Shown here piece by piece: positions 54,232-63,787 of a stretch of 64,000 nt of DNA. Under the pieces are notes generated by a model, which was given only the letters and a program-made list of their open reading frames with translations, did not search any database and had not been told where the DNA came from. The translations under genes were made by a program, and so were the position numbers. How positions within the stretch are numbered: the stretch's first letter is position 1; every line of letters starts with the position of its first letter. Source of the stretch: Clostridium folliculivorans. Its GTDB lineage: Bacteria; Bacillota; Clostridia; Clostridiales; Clostridiaceae. The stretch covers positions 124,001 through 188,000 of the forward strand of contig NZ_BQXY01000003.1 in assembly GCF_024341905.1 (NCBI RefSeq), written 5' to 3'.

Positions 54232-54293
54232 TAGTTGTTTGAATTTATTATATTTTGAAAATATCTTTCAGATTTCAATCAGCCCTATATAAG

Positions 54294-54340
54294 TTCTCCC
54301 AAAGCTTATCTTATTCATTTATAAACTTTGGGAGGATTTT
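54294..54340 (+). terminator. Terminator of the Ppx/GppA gene
   Basis: TCTCCCAAAG / CTTTGGGAGG stem followed by TTTTTAATTTTT. Confidence 0.8.
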
Positions 54341-54349
54341 TAATTTTTA

Positions 54350-54589
54350 TTATTCTATTTCAGGTAAATTATCTAAGTTATTTTTTTTTGTGCCATCAGG
54401 GTAACTTCTAAGGTATTTTTCTCCTTTACGAGAAGTTGAGACCTGTACTCCACTTATTTCCCCTTCTTTAGCTAAGCTAATTGCTTGCTCTTTCTCTAAT
54501 ATTTCTCCGCTATCAAGCTTATACGCTTCAATTTCATCATTACTATCTTTTATAACTCCTACTATAGTTCTTGTTGAATTTTCACTCAT
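54350..54589 (-). CDS. DUF3892 protein
   Basis: 79 aa from ATG 54589 (AAGGAG upstream; the longer upstream frame has no ribosome site). Text STRTIVGVIKDSNDEIEAYKL-like, EILEKEQAISLAKEGEISGVQVSTSRKGEKYLRSYPDG matches the small DUF3892 family common in Firmicutes. Single beta-rich domain, cytoplasmic, function unknown. Confidence 0.82.
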   Translation of the reverse strand: MSENSTRTIVGVIKDSNDEIEAYKLDSGEILEKEQAISLAKEGEISGVQVSTSRKGEKYLRSYPDGTKKNNLDNLPEIE

Positions 54590-54858
54590 CTTTATCACTC
54601 CTTTATATAACTTATACAAAATAAACTTAATTATTGATCTTAGGTTAAATTGTTTGTATTGTACAAACCAACAATTTAAAAATTCATTTACCATTATCCA
54701 AAGAGCTTGAAATCCAAGTTTTATCAGTAATTCATATGATTTATTTATATTTGAATAATGTATTTATTTATTTTATTATTAATCTTTCTTACACTTTTTA
54801 TGTATTGTATATTAACACTTGTTTAATAACTGTAATTTTTCCTAGCAAAATAAAAATA
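54590..54858. other. Intergenic region with an imperfect palindrome
   Basis: Around 54645-54681 TAAATTGTTTGTA faces TACAAACC..AACAATTTA, an imperfect inverted repeat just upstream of the DUF3892 ribosome site; possibly an operator or leader hairpin. Otherwise empty. Confidence 0.4.
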
Positions 54859-54891
54859 GAGACTATCATATATGTTATATATAATAGTCTC
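54859..54891 (-). terminator. trmB operon terminator
   Basis: GAGACTAT..ATAGTCTC hairpin followed by TTTTTATTTT on the minus strand. Confidence 0.8.
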
Positions 54892-54898
54892 CAATATT

Positions 54899-55537
54899 TT
54901 AAGACTTAAGTCTTGCAATTAAAAACATTGTTTTCATCCCTAAAGAAGTAAACTTTGCTTCGTATTCGGTCATAATATTTTCTTTGAACTCATCATTATG
55001 CAAATCATATGTTAGGTATTCTAATGTAAAACCACTCTCTTTAAAGTATTCTTGTGATTCTTCAAAAAGCCCTATATCATCTGTTTTAAACCAAATCTCG
55101 CTATTAGGCTTAAGAAAAGTTTTATATATCTTTAAAAAACTGCTATGTGTAAGTCTTCTCTTCTTATGTCTTTCTTTAGGCCATGGATTACAAAAGTTTA
55201 TATAAATCTTGCTTATTTCGTCTTTATCAAATACATCTCCAATAAAAGATATATTCATAGGTATGAGCCTTACATTAGGCACCTCAGCCTCATTTACCTT
55301 TTTAAGAGCGTAAATTAATACTTCATCCTTTAAATCAATGGCAACATGATTTATATTAGGGTTTTTAGTAGCTTTTTCGCTTACAAATTTACCTCTGCCA
55401 CATCCTAATTCCAAATGTACCGGATTGCTATCGCCAAATGCTTCATTCCATCTTCCTTTAAATTCCGACGGATTAGTAACAACATTTTTTGCCTCTTCTA
55501 ATTCTGGTCTTGCCCACCATTTTTTCCTAAGTCTCAT
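54899..55537 (-). CDS. trmB: tRNA (guanine-N7)-methyltransferase
   Basis: 212-aa SAM-dependent enzyme that makes m7G46 in tRNA. Motifs: [12 protein letters not shown] (SAM loop), [34 protein letters not shown] (catalytic/tRNA-binding) and [18 protein letters not shown] before the ATG. It follows the M50 protease gene by 17 nt in an apparent two-gene operon. Confidence 0.95.
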   Translation of the reverse strand: MRLRKKWWARPELEEAKNVVTNPSEFKGRWNEAFGDSNPVHLELGCGRGKFVSEKATKNPNINHVAIDLKDEVLIYALKKVNEAEVPNVRLIPMNISFIGDVFDKDEISKIYINFCNPWPKERHKKRRLTHSSFLKIYKTFLKPNSEIWFKTDDIGLFEESQEYFKESGFTLEYLTYDLHNDEFKENIMTEYEAKFTSLGMKTMFLIARLKS

Positions 55538-55554
55538 ATTTTCCTCCTAATTGA

Positions 55555-56190
55555 TTATGCAATAATACCATTAATTATTTTCGAGCAGATATCTAATATA
55601 ATTCCTGTTGGTTTCTCTAAGAACCTTGCTCCACCAAAAGCTATCAAAGCAAATATTACAAATTGATATCTATACAAAGAATCTGATATTCTACCAAAAG
55701 CTGAAGGGAATAAATCTTCAAGTATTCCAAAACCATCAAGTCCAGGTAAAGGTAATAGATTAAATACAAATAAGTTTACATTTATAATGATTATTAGATT
55801 TAATATTTGAACTAGTATATTCGTTATATCAGTATAGTTATTTATAAAATAAAATTTATAGGCCAATCCGAAGATAACTGAAAATACGATAGCTACTAAC
55901 AAATTCGCTAGAGGCCCAGCTATTGTCACCTTCAAATCATCTTTATAACCATTTTTAAAAGCTCTCCTATTTATTTGTACAGGCTTCGCCCATCCAAACT
56001 TTGCTATCAATATCATGATAAATCCTATTGGATCTATGTGTGATAAAGGGTTAAGGGTAAGTCTCCCCTGGAATCTTGGTGTTTTATCTCCAAGCATGTC
56101 TGCAACTTTTGCATGAGCATATTCATGAAAAGTAAATCCAATCAGTATTGCGGGAATAATTAAAATTAATTCTAATATTTTATCTCTCAT
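55555..56190 (-). CDS. Site-2 protease family (M50) membrane peptidase
   Basis: 211-aa integral membrane protein. Zinc motif FHEYAHA (HExxH) in the first helix, ITIAGPLANLLVAI-type segment and the third ligand in LPLPGLDGFGILEDL (NPDG-equivalent). About five or six helices, no PDZ domain; the short YwhC/Rip-like type. May cleave membrane-embedded regulators; the substrate is unknown. Confidence 0.88.
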   Translation of the reverse strand: MRDKILELILIIPAILIGFTFHEYAHAKVADMLGDKTPRFQGRLTLNPLSHIDPIGFIMILIAKFGWAKPVQINRRAFKNGYKDDLKVTIAGPLANLLVAIVFSVIFGLAYKFYFINNYTDITNILVQILNLIIIINVNLFVFNLLPLPGLDGFGILEDLFPSAFGRISDSLYRYQFVIFALIAFGGARFLEKPTGIILDICSKIINGIIA

Positions 56191-56370
56191 ACTTTTCTCC
56201 TATTCTTAAAATTTCTACAACCTCTGTTTTTTCTATGGAATTTTACTATACATAATTTTTTATATTAAGTTTCAAACAGATTAAAATACTATTACATTTT
56301 GCAATTATAGCACATATATATAGGTCACTTCAATGTTTAAACTTTTCTAGTATTTTGATTACAATTAGGA

Positions 56371-56406
56371 ATACACCACCCGATAACTTACTATCAAGTG
56401 GTGTAT
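56371..56406 (-). terminator. Hairpin after the propeller-protein gene
   Basis: ATACACCAC..GATA / TATC..GTGGTGTAT stem about 15 nt after the stop; poor T-run, so possibly only an mRNA 3' end stabiliser. Confidence 0.5.
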
Positions 56407-56420
56407 CTTATAACATTTTA

Positions 56421-57485
56421 TTAATTTATATATACATTTCCATTTTCCATGCTTAAAACTTTTCCATTGCAAATCTTTAAGAACTTACCTTTAAAGCTAA
56501 TACTAGTTGTCCCATTTAAATCTTCTAATTTATTTTCAGTACTGTTAAGCTTATATATAGAATTTTCTACAACTATTAAATCTTCTGCTTTTTCAATATT
56601 ATTTAAAGATAATTGTTTCCAAGTAGAAGTTTTTTCACCTATTGAACCATAATATATTTTACTCACATTACCATTACTTATTAATCCTATATATACATTT
56701 TCTGATTTATCTACTCCAAGTATTCTAGTAAGTCCTTTTTGCGTTAAAGATAACTTCTGCTCCAGATATGTAACATACACATTACTATTTAAAGATGAAT
56801 TATATATCAATTTATCCTCATGTGGAATCAAATAAATATCTTGAATTTTACTTTCTCTTAAAGCAACTTTTTCAAATTCATTTCTTACATTTAATTTATA
56901 TATTTCACTGCCACCATTACTTAGGTCCACCTTAACAAATATCAAATCCTTAAGTGGAGAGCTTATTATACTATTAATTGAAGCTTTTTTGTCCTTAAGC
57001 TGAATAGAAGCCAAAAGTTCTTTTTCCTTAGTTGATATATCATATTTATAAAAAGATACACTTGTACTATTTTCTTTTGAAGTTGCAACAACTAAATTTC
57101 CTTCATCCAACCACTGATATTTCAGCAGTTTAAGGCCTTGGAAATCTACAGTGTTATTTTCTGTTTTTCCTACTATCTGAAGAACGGAATCTTTAATATA
57201 TGCTACCTTGTCATTTTCCTTAGAAAGTTCTATTTCAGTAGAATCTTCAGGAACTGAAAATTTAATAGTAGTATCAATTTCATTCTTACCAGAAACGGAA
57301 CTGTTGTTTTTATCATTAGATTTTGTACTTGTTGCATTAGTACTATTTACCGCTGCAGTTGATTTATCTTCGTTATTGCTACTAAAACCACTTAAATAAA
57401 AATTATTAATGTAATATAAAACTCCAACTTGAAGTATAACTGCTATTATAAAATATAATCCTAAATTCTTTATGTATTTAGTCAT
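56421..57485 (-). CDS. Membrane-anchored putative beta-propeller protein
   Basis: 354 aa from ATG 57485 (AGGGGGG upstream). Signal-anchor helix at about 8-26, a low-complexity Ser/Asn/Thr linker (about 30-70), then about 280 residues of repeating beta-strand text (e.g. LLKYQWLDEGNLVVATS, DLIFVKVDLSNGGSEIYKL) resembling a WD/DPPIV-type propeller. No catalytic motif. Last gene of the VanY-NAGPA operon, 10 nt after its neighbour; probably extracellular and envelope-related. Confidence 0.65.
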   Translation of the reverse strand: MTKYIKNLGLYFIIAVILQVGVLYYINNFYLSGFSSNNEDKSTAAVNSTNATSTKSNDKNNSSVSGKNEIDTTIKFSVPEDSTEIELSKENDKVAYIKDSVLQIVGKTENNTVDFQGLKLLKYQWLDEGNLVVATSKENSTSVSFYKYDISTKEKELLASIQLKDKKASINSIISSPLKDLIFVKVDLSNGGSEIYKLNVRNEFEKVALRESKIQDIYLIPHEDKLIYNSSLNSNVYVTYLEQKLSLTQKGLTRILGVDKSENVYIGLISNGNVSKIYYGSIGEKTSTWKQLSLNNIEKAEDLIVVENSIYKLNSTENKLEDLNGTTSISFKGKFLKICNGKVLSMENGNVYIN

Positions 57486-57495
57486 ATAGACCCCC

Positions 57496-58497
57496 CTATT
57501 TAATGATAAATGAAGTCGGAATAAATCTAACCCCATCTTTACTAGAAGGATTATTAATTATCTTACCGTCAACCACCATGGTTGTGGAAGAACCTCCATC
57601 TAAGTTTGCAGCATTATAAGCACCATTTTCAAGCATTATATTCTGTACATCCTTTAGAGTTGCCCCCAAACTGCCAATTTGTCTACCATCTATAACCAGC
57701 ATCAGTACAGTTCCATCTTTTCTTTGACCAATGGCTGTTCTTGGAGCGATTCCCCAACCACCATTTCCACTTTTAATAACGCCCTCTCCGTTAATTACTA
57801 AAAAAGGACTAAATGAAACTGCATCTTTAATATTCAGTCTTGTTATATCACTTCTACTGTACTTACCAATAACCATAATACCATCTTTATTGAATCCAAT
57901 AAGTGATACTTTTTCCTCCAATTTATCGTCAAAAACAATCTTTCCATCCTTAACTACTAACCCAGTTGGAACTCCACCGTTGCCTTGTCCATTTTCATCC
58001 TGAAATCCACCTGCATTTATTCCGGCTACTGCATTTTCTTTTTTCACTATATCATCAAGTTTCATACCAAAACGTCCAAGATTTTCAGTCAGCCCAAGCT
58101 GAATTCTCTTCGCATCATTTACTATCAACAAATGGCCACTAAAAGAATTTCCTTTTATCTCTTTTACTTCCATTCCCTTGTCGCCTTGATTATCAGTACT
58201 TACAGAGTTATTAATACTAATCTCATCCAAATTCGAATTCTTACTATCATCAATTGTATTGTTTGCCATAATACTATGTATCTCTGTTTCATTTAAGAAT
58301 AAAGTAGCTAAATATTGATGATTAAGTGTAGTCATTGCAGAAGTTACCACTAACTCCTTTATGTTTTTAAATGGTCCGTAAAATACCATTGGTATAGCAA
58401 TTATCAATCCAATAATAATATTTGCAAAAATAAAATTAAATAAATTTAAACTTATTTTATTAAAAAGATTTCTCTTCTTTTCTTTATTTTCTTTCAT
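57496..58497 (-). CDS. Phosphodiester glycosidase (NAGPA domain) family protein
   Basis: 333 aa. N-terminal membrane anchor (about 18-40), then a NAGPA/DUF2233-like domain (about 105-333): AVAGINAGGF, PTGLVVKDGKIV, RTAIGQRKDGTVLMLVIDGR, and the terminal NAANLDGGSSTTMVVDGKIINNPS signature. This family hydrolyses GlcNAc-1-phosphodiester bonds in animals; bacterial members act on envelope or exopolysaccharide. In an operon between VanY and the propeller protein. Confidence 0.9.
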   Translation of the reverse strand: MKENKEKKRNLFNKISLNLFNFIFANIIIGLIIAIPMVFYGPFKNIKELVVTSAMTTLNHQYLATLFLNETEIHSIMANNTIDDSKNSNLDEISINNSVSTDNQGDKGMEVKEIKGNSFSGHLLIVNDAKRIQLGLTENLGRFGMKLDDIVKKENAVAGINAGGFQDENGQGNGGVPTGLVVKDGKIVFDDKLEEKVSLIGFNKDGIMVIGKYSRSDITRLNIKDAVSFSPFLVINGEGVIKSGNGGWGIAPRTAIGQRKDGTVLMLVIDGRQIGSLGATLKDVQNIMLENGAYNAANLDGGSSTTMVVDGKIINNPSSKDGVRFIPTSFIIK

Positions 58498-58523
58498 TGT
58501 TTATTCCTCCAGGAATTAATAAC

Positions 58524-59399
58524 TTAATTATTTTTCTCTGCTGCAAGTTTACGCATATATTCTTCAAGACATAAATTATTTTCATACATATATTTAGCAT
58601 TCTCTTTCCCTACATATCTCAAATGCCATGGTTCATAATTATATCCAGTTATGTCACTCTTACCTTTTAGATATCTAATAACAAATCCATATTTATAAGC
58701 ATTTTCTGCTATCCATTTTCCTTCTTTAGTTTTTTCAAAATCTTCAGCCAAATCATAGTAAGGTGAAGAATTTATATCTACCGCAAGCCCCGTCTGATGT
58801 TCACTTGATCCTTGTTTAGCAACGTATTTACTAGCTTCTGTAGCGCCGTCACTTTTCAATTTTCTTTCATAAACACTTGCTTGACTTTCAAAACTTCGAT
58901 AACCTGATACAAAGATTAGATTAATTTTTTCTTTCTTTGCATCACTAAATAAATCCTCTAAAGCTTCTGCAGCTTCTCTTTTCAGTTTTTTATTTTCATT
59001 TGCAACAGAACCTAGCATCTTCACTTTGGGAATCACAAGATTATCTGGTTTATATGTATCATCTAAAGGATAATCCTTATTTACTAAAAGAAGTCTAGAA
59101 TCCTCTGATGATATTTTATTCACTAATTCACTTGTAAGCTGAACATTTCCATGATCATTAGAAACTCCGTTCTGTTTAATTGAACTTATATCACTTCCAT
59201 TGTTTATAGAAATGTTTTTTGTACTATTCTGGCTAGTTATATTTTCTTTGTTAGTCATTACTTGAGTATTCTTTTTCGATTTATTGATTGAGATTATAGA
59301 TGCTGATAATACTACAGACATGGTAAAAATAAAGGTATACAAAAAAATTACTTTTTTCATAATAGATGATTTTTTCTTTATAGTGTTATTTTCATTCAT
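58524..59399 (-). CDS. D-alanyl-D-alanine carboxypeptidase, VanY/M15B family
   Basis: 291 aa from ATG 59399 (GAGGTG nine nt upstream). Signal anchor (about 15-35), linker, then a zinc peptidase domain with LIFVSGYRSFESQ, SSEHQTGLAVDI (SxHxxGxAxD) and EPWHLRYVG. Extracellular removal of terminal D-Ala from peptidoglycan stems is the family activity. First gene of a three-gene envelope operon. Confidence 0.92.
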   Translation of the reverse strand: MNENNTIKKKSSIMKKVIFLYTFIFTMSVVLSASIISINKSKKNTQVMTNKENITSQNSTKNISINNGSDISSIKQNGVSNDHGNVQLTSELVNKISSEDSRLLLVNKDYPLDDTYKPDNLVIPKVKMLGSVANENKKLKREAAEALEDLFSDAKKEKINLIFVSGYRSFESQASVYERKLKSDGATEASKYVAKQGSSEHQTGLAVDINSSPYYDLAEDFEKTKEGKWIAENAYKYGFVIRYLKGKSDITGYNYEPWHLRYVGKENAKYMYENNLCLEEYMRKLAAEKNN

Positions 59400-59483
59400 T
59401 CGACCATACACCTCTTAATTTATCTACGGTTTAATTTAATTTTAACAAAAATATATTCCATAGTCATTAGTTCTTTAATGGTT

Positions 59484-59529
59484 ATATAATAAAGCAGGTA
59501 AACCATATCGTCTACCTGCTTTATTATAT
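59484..59529. terminator. Terminator after the phoH-like gene
   Basis: 17-bp stem ATATAATAAAGCAGGTA and complement with a 12-nt loop. Confidence 0.75.
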
Positions 59530-59568
59530 CTTTAATGAAATTATAATTCAATTGAGTTTATAGTTTGT

Positions 59569-60945
59569 TTACAATCTTTTTGCGCCTTCAAAAGCAATAG
59601 CACTTCTTTCACATTCATCATATTTCAAAGTTACTTGATAACAAAGTTTACTTCCCTTCATCTTTTCTGAAGCATAACACAAACCATTTGATCTAGAATC
59701 TAAAAATGGTTGGTCTATTTGATCTGGATCACCTATTAATATTAACTTTGTTCCTTCACCTACTCTAGTTATAATTGCCTTTACTTGCTTTGGGGTAAGG
59801 TTCTGGGCTTCATCAATTATAACCCAGTTCTTAACAATCGATCTTCCTCTTAAATAAGCCACTGCTTCAGTAGTTATAATCTTCCTGTCGAACAACTCCA
59901 TTATTTTATCATTCAATTCCTTCTCATTTTTATATCTCTCATTTTCATCTGAATCTATTAAAATCTCCAAGTTATCAAATATTGGTCTCATAAAAGGAGC
60001 TATTTTTTCCTGCTCAGAGCCTGGCAAATACCCAATTTCTTCATCCATTGTTACATTTGGTCTACATACTAATATCCTTCTAAACGGGCTATTTTGCTCT
60101 TCTAATATTTTTTGCAGTCCAGTTGCTAATGAAAATAAAGTTTTTGCTGTTCCAGCTGGTCCTTTAATTATTGCTAATGGTGCTTTTGCTGCATCTGTCC
60201 ATAGGCATTCCATCATGAACTTTTGTCCAACATTTCTAGCTGAGAGCCCAAAGGATTTACTATCTTTATAAATTAGCGGCACTATCATCTGTCCATCAAA
60301 TCTACCTAATGCAGTTTGTTTGTTATTCTCTGCACTGTGTAAAATCAAAAACTGATTTATTTCTAGTTTCGGTTCTACATAAGTCTGATTGCTATTATCA
60401 TATATAGACAACTCACTTGGCTTTAATTGCTTTTCCTTATAGAATTTCTCTATTACCTCTTGAGTAGCATAAACTTCAATTCTACCAGTATATTGGTTAT
60501 CTTGTTCTGGAACTACTTCTTCATGAAAATCATCAACTTCAATTCCTACAGTATCTGCCTTAATTCTTTCAAATATATCTTTTGTTATTAAATGAACATC
60601 CTCTCCACTTTCTTTAAGTGCTATACATACTTGTATTATCCTATTATCAGCCTTCACAATATCCCAGCTTGGAGGTATTTTAGTTCCATAGTGATTTGAC
60701 TCAACTCTTAAACTGCCCCCACCAGGCAATTGAATGCCTTCACTTAAGTTACCTTCTTTCCTCAGTTTATCCAATAGCCTTGCAGCATGCCTAGCATTTA
60801 ATCCCAAATCATTATTTATCTTCTTCAAATTATCCAATTCTTCTAATACAACTTCAGGAATAACTACATCATTATCCTCGAAGGTTAACACAGCCCCTGG
60901 TGAGTACAATAAAACGTTGGTATCAAGTACATAAGTTTTTTTCAA
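59569..60945 (-). CDS. PIN-PhoH fusion ATPase/ribonuclease (PhoH2/YlaK type)
   Basis: 458 aa starting at TTG 60945 (AAGGGGG upstream). N-terminal PIN domain (about 1-140; YVLDTNVLLY, EVVLEELDNLKK) and C-terminal PhoH ATPase (about 225-458; IKGPAGTAKTLFS Walker A, WVIIDEAQNLTPKQVKAII Walker B, LIGDPDQID). Such fusions couple RNA unwinding with endonuclease cleavage. No antitoxin-like gene is adjacent. Confidence 0.92.
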   Translation of the reverse strand: MKKTYVLDTNVLLYSPGAVLTFEDNDVVIPEVVLEELDNLKKINNDLGLNARHAARLLDKLRKEGNLSEGIQLPGGGSLRVESNHYGTKIPPSWDIVKADNRIIQVCIALKESGEDVHLITKDIFERIKADTVGIEVDDFHEEVVPEQDNQYTGRIEVYATQEVIEKFYKEKQLKPSELSIYDNSNQTYVEPKLEINQFLILHSAENNKQTALGRFDGQMIVPLIYKDSKSFGLSARNVGQKFMMECLWTDAAKAPLAIIKGPAGTAKTLFSLATGLQKILEEQNSPFRRILVCRPNVTMDEEIGYLPGSEQEKIAPFMRPIFDNLEILIDSDENERYKNEKELNDKIMELFDRKIITTEAVAYLRGRSIVKNWVIIDEAQNLTPKQVKAIITRVGEGTKLILIGDPDQIDQPFLDSRSNGLCYASEKMKGSKLCYQVTLKYDECERSAIAFEGAKRL

Positions 60946-61337
60946 ACTAACAACCCCCTTATATAGATTCGCTTCATAAAAGTATTTATATGAACTACTT
61001 TACTTAAATTAAATTGCAATACATTTGTGTCTGAAGCGTTTATATTAATAATATTCTGCTTAAACTTTTAAATGTACCTTTATAAATGTATATGTTCAAT
61101 AATCGAAACTTAGTTTAGCAAATTTAATATAATTATTAATTATTATTTATTAATATATAGGAGCTAGAATTGTTAGTTTATTTAATTTTATTGAATTTTA
61201 CTATATGTTTTATCATATAAAAAGAGGAATTTTTAATAATATGTAGAATATATATTATTTGAACGGAATTTAATTTGCCCTCTTAACTTTATTTTTACTT
61301 TATATTTTGATATAGGACTTTTCCTATATCTTATTTT
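60946..61337. other. AT-rich intergenic region
   Basis: No gene seen. A hairpin GATATAGG-ACTTTT-CCTATATC at 61308-61333 is followed by T on the plus strand only, so it is oriented the wrong way for the flanking minus-strand genes. Confidence 0.45.
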
Positions 61338-62447
61338 TTATTCTCTGCTTGAATAATCATTAATTATCCATTGAACCTTTTCGCTGTCGAAATTTTTAGG
61401 ATCATATTTTTTATCTTTAAAAACAAAATCGTTCAGCATCTTTGCATTTTGTTCTTTATCAATTAAAAGTACCCATGACCCTCTATAGATCTTGCCTACG
61501 CACAGTTCATTTGCAGGAAGCTGAAGCCCTTCAAATTCTACACTCCCCATTGAGTATGCTGTATAAGCGTAGTTCATAAGTTGTATTGGTTCTACATTGG
61601 TTTTTATATATGGAAGTATTTCTTTTAACATGTTCGGATATTGTATTGGATTAATACTCATTATCTTTTTACCAACTTCAGTCATTACTGTCCTTTGTCT
61701 TTGAGTTCTTTCATAACTTCCGTTGCCTACTTTTCGTATTCTAGAATAAGCTAAAGCTTGTTGTCCATCCAGATGTTGCATTCCTGCGTGAGAGATTTCA
61801 GGTGATTTGACATCATCTACTTCACCTATATATTTATTTATCTCTTTAATTTCATATTCTTTTATATTGACATCTATCCCACCTAATTCATTTACTATGT
61901 CTTCAAACCCCCAAAAATTCACAATGATATATTTATCTATTTTCATATTAAAATTTCTATAAATTGTATCAGTTAATAATTTAACACCTCCATATGCAAA
62001 AGCGCTGTTTATCTTATCCTCTCCATGCCCTTTTATTTGTACATATGTATCTCTCATTATGGATGTGTATTTTATCTTCTTGTGATTATTATCCAAGGTA
62101 GCAATTATTATAGAGTCTGATCTTGAACTTTCGTTCAAGGTTCTTCCATCAGTTCCTAACAATAGTATGTTGGTTACTCCCTCTTGTTCTTTATATGTTT
62201 CTGCCTTTGCATTCTCATTTACTTCCCTATCAGGAATGTCTCCTGATAAAGGATTAATTCTTTGAAATGATTGATTAAAGTACTGACTTACTTGAACTTT
62301 TTCCTCAATCTTTTCTTCTGTAAAATTGATTTGATCATTAGAATATATGGTATTTCTTAGGTACCAATATCCAAAAGAACAAAATATAATCAATAATAGC
62401 ATTATTATTGCAACAAACTTCAAAAAACTTCCTGCTTTTTTATGCAT
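61338..62447 (-). CDS. LytR-CpsA-Psr family protein (LCP)
   Basis: 369 aa from ATG 62447 (AGGGTG six nt upstream). One N-terminal helix (about 9-29) and an extracellular LCP domain: NILLLGTDGR, SDSIIIATLD, IMRDTYVQIKG, AFAYGGVKLL, VNFWGFEDIVNELGGI and AYSRIRKVGNGSYERTQRQR. LCP enzymes transfer anionic polymers from lipid carriers to peptidoglycan. Monocistronic. Confidence 0.93.
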   Translation of the reverse strand: MHKKAGSFLKFVAIIMLLLIIFCSFGYWYLRNTIYSNDQINFTEEKIEEKVQVSQYFNQSFQRINPLSGDIPDREVNENAKAETYKEQEGVTNILLLGTDGRTLNESSRSDSIIIATLDNNHKKIKYTSIMRDTYVQIKGHGEDKINSAFAYGGVKLLTDTIYRNFNMKIDKYIIVNFWGFEDIVNELGGIDVNIKEYEIKEINKYIGEVDDVKSPEISHAGMQHLDGQQALAYSRIRKVGNGSYERTQRQRTVMTEVGKKIMSINPIQYPNMLKEILPYIKTNVEPIQLMNYAYTAYSMGSVEFEGLQLPANELCVGKIYRGSWVLLIDKEQNAKMLNDFVFKDKKYDPKNFDSEKVQWIINDYSSRE

Positions 62448-62833
62448 CGCCATCACCCTAAGCTTATTTTATTTCCGTATTTAGGATAGAAACATTAAAA
62501 ATATCATCTTCAAATTTATTACTGCCAATTTTATTAAAGTATAAATTTGTTAATATATCTTATATTCATAAAGTATTCCAAATTAGTATATCCAAAATAA
62601 TATAAAAAATATAAGCATATGAAGTTTTAGCTTAATTTATATATTTATATGTAAGCTAACTGCTACTTGCTTATTGCATTCATAAAAATTTTTATAACTT
62701 CAAAACCAATAAAAAAATCACCACTTACATCTAAAATTACCATTCTTAAACTTTCCCACAAATTTCATCTTGGATAGTCTAGGAACTTAAATATTAGATA
62801 AAGTGGCAATTTGAATATAAATTATATTTATGG
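62448..62833. other. Intergenic region downstream of ldh
   Basis: No gene seen. A hairpin TTAGCTTA / TAAGCTAA at about 62627-62659 is the only structure; it may be a weak 3' hairpin of the ldh message. Confidence 0.4.
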
Positions 62834-63787
62834 TTATTGTAACTTAGCATCTTTTAAGTGAGATTTTAATATTTCTGCTGATTCAGTTAATTTATTTTTC
62901 TCTTCGTCAGATAATGGTACTTCTAATATCTTATGAGCACCATCTCTATTTACTATAGTTGGTATAGCTAAATAGACATCCTCTACATCATACTGGCCTC
63001 TAAATAAAGATGACACTGTAAGGATTGAATTTTCATCTCTAAGAATAGCTTCCACAATTCTTCTTATTGCCAAGGCTACAGCATAATTTGTATATCCTTT
63101 TTTATTGATTATATCGTATGCTGCATTTTTAACTTTTTCTGGTATAGTGAATTTAAAGTTTCCATCACATCTCTCACAAGTTTTCTGGCAATAATCTTCT
63201 GCACTCATACCAGCTATATTAGTTAGACTCCATGCTGCAATTTCTGAATCCCCATGTTCACCTATAATATATGTGTGAATGTTTCTTGCATCAATTTCAA
63301 AATGATCACTAAGCATTGATTTAAATCTAGATGTATCTAAGACAGTTCCAGAACCAATTACTCTATTCTCTGGTAACCCTGATAACTTATATGTTATATA
63401 AGTTAATATATCCACTGGATTTGATACAACTAGTAAGATTGCATTAGGACTATACTTTACAATCTCAGGAACTATCTGTTTAAACACCGCCAAGTTTTTA
63501 TTTATAATATCTAACCTTGTTTCTCCTGGCTTTTGTCCTATTCCCGCAGTAATTATAACTATATCTGAATCTTCTGTATCTGAATATTCTCCCGCCATTA
63601 CATTCACAGCCTTCACAAAAGCTGCTCCATGCGCTAAATCCATCGCTTCTGCTTCTGCTTTATCTTTATTTATATCCACTATAACAATTTCTGAAGCTAA
63701 CCCTTCTAGCATTAATGCATATGCTGTAGTGGAACCAACAAAACCTGCTCCTATAATTGATATTTTACTTGCTTTATCCTTTAACAT
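62834..63787 (-). CDS. ldh: L-lactate dehydrogenase
   Basis: 317-aa NAD-dependent enzyme reducing pyruvate to L-lactate. N-terminal Rossmann motif [13 protein letters not shown], substrate Arg in [21 protein letters not shown], catalytic His in [10 protein letters not shown] and the C-terminal GVEG-equivalent region. GGAGG precedes the ATG. Full length. No clear Rex operator in the visible upstream sequence. Confidence 0.96.
   Translation of the reverse strand: MLKDKASKISIIGAGFVGSTTAYALMLEGLASEIVIVDINKDKAEAEAMDLAHGAAFVKAVNVMAGEYSDTEDSDIVIITAGIGQKPGETRLDIINKNLAVFKQIVPEIVKYSPNAILLVVSNPVDILTYITYKLSGLPENRVIGSGTVLDTSRFKSMLSDHFEIDARNIHTYIIGEHGDSEIAAWSLTNIAGMSAEDYCQKTCERCDGNFKFTIPEKVKNAAYDIINKKGYTNYAVALAIRRIVEAILRDENSILTVSSLFRGQYDVEDVYLAIPTIVNRDGAHKILEVPLSDEEKNKLTESAEILKSHLKDAKLQ

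Noticed and set aside
57496..57536. Longer N-terminus of the propeller protein overlapping the NAGPA gene
   Set aside because: The internal ATG at 57485 has an excellent AGGGGGG site and removes the overlap.
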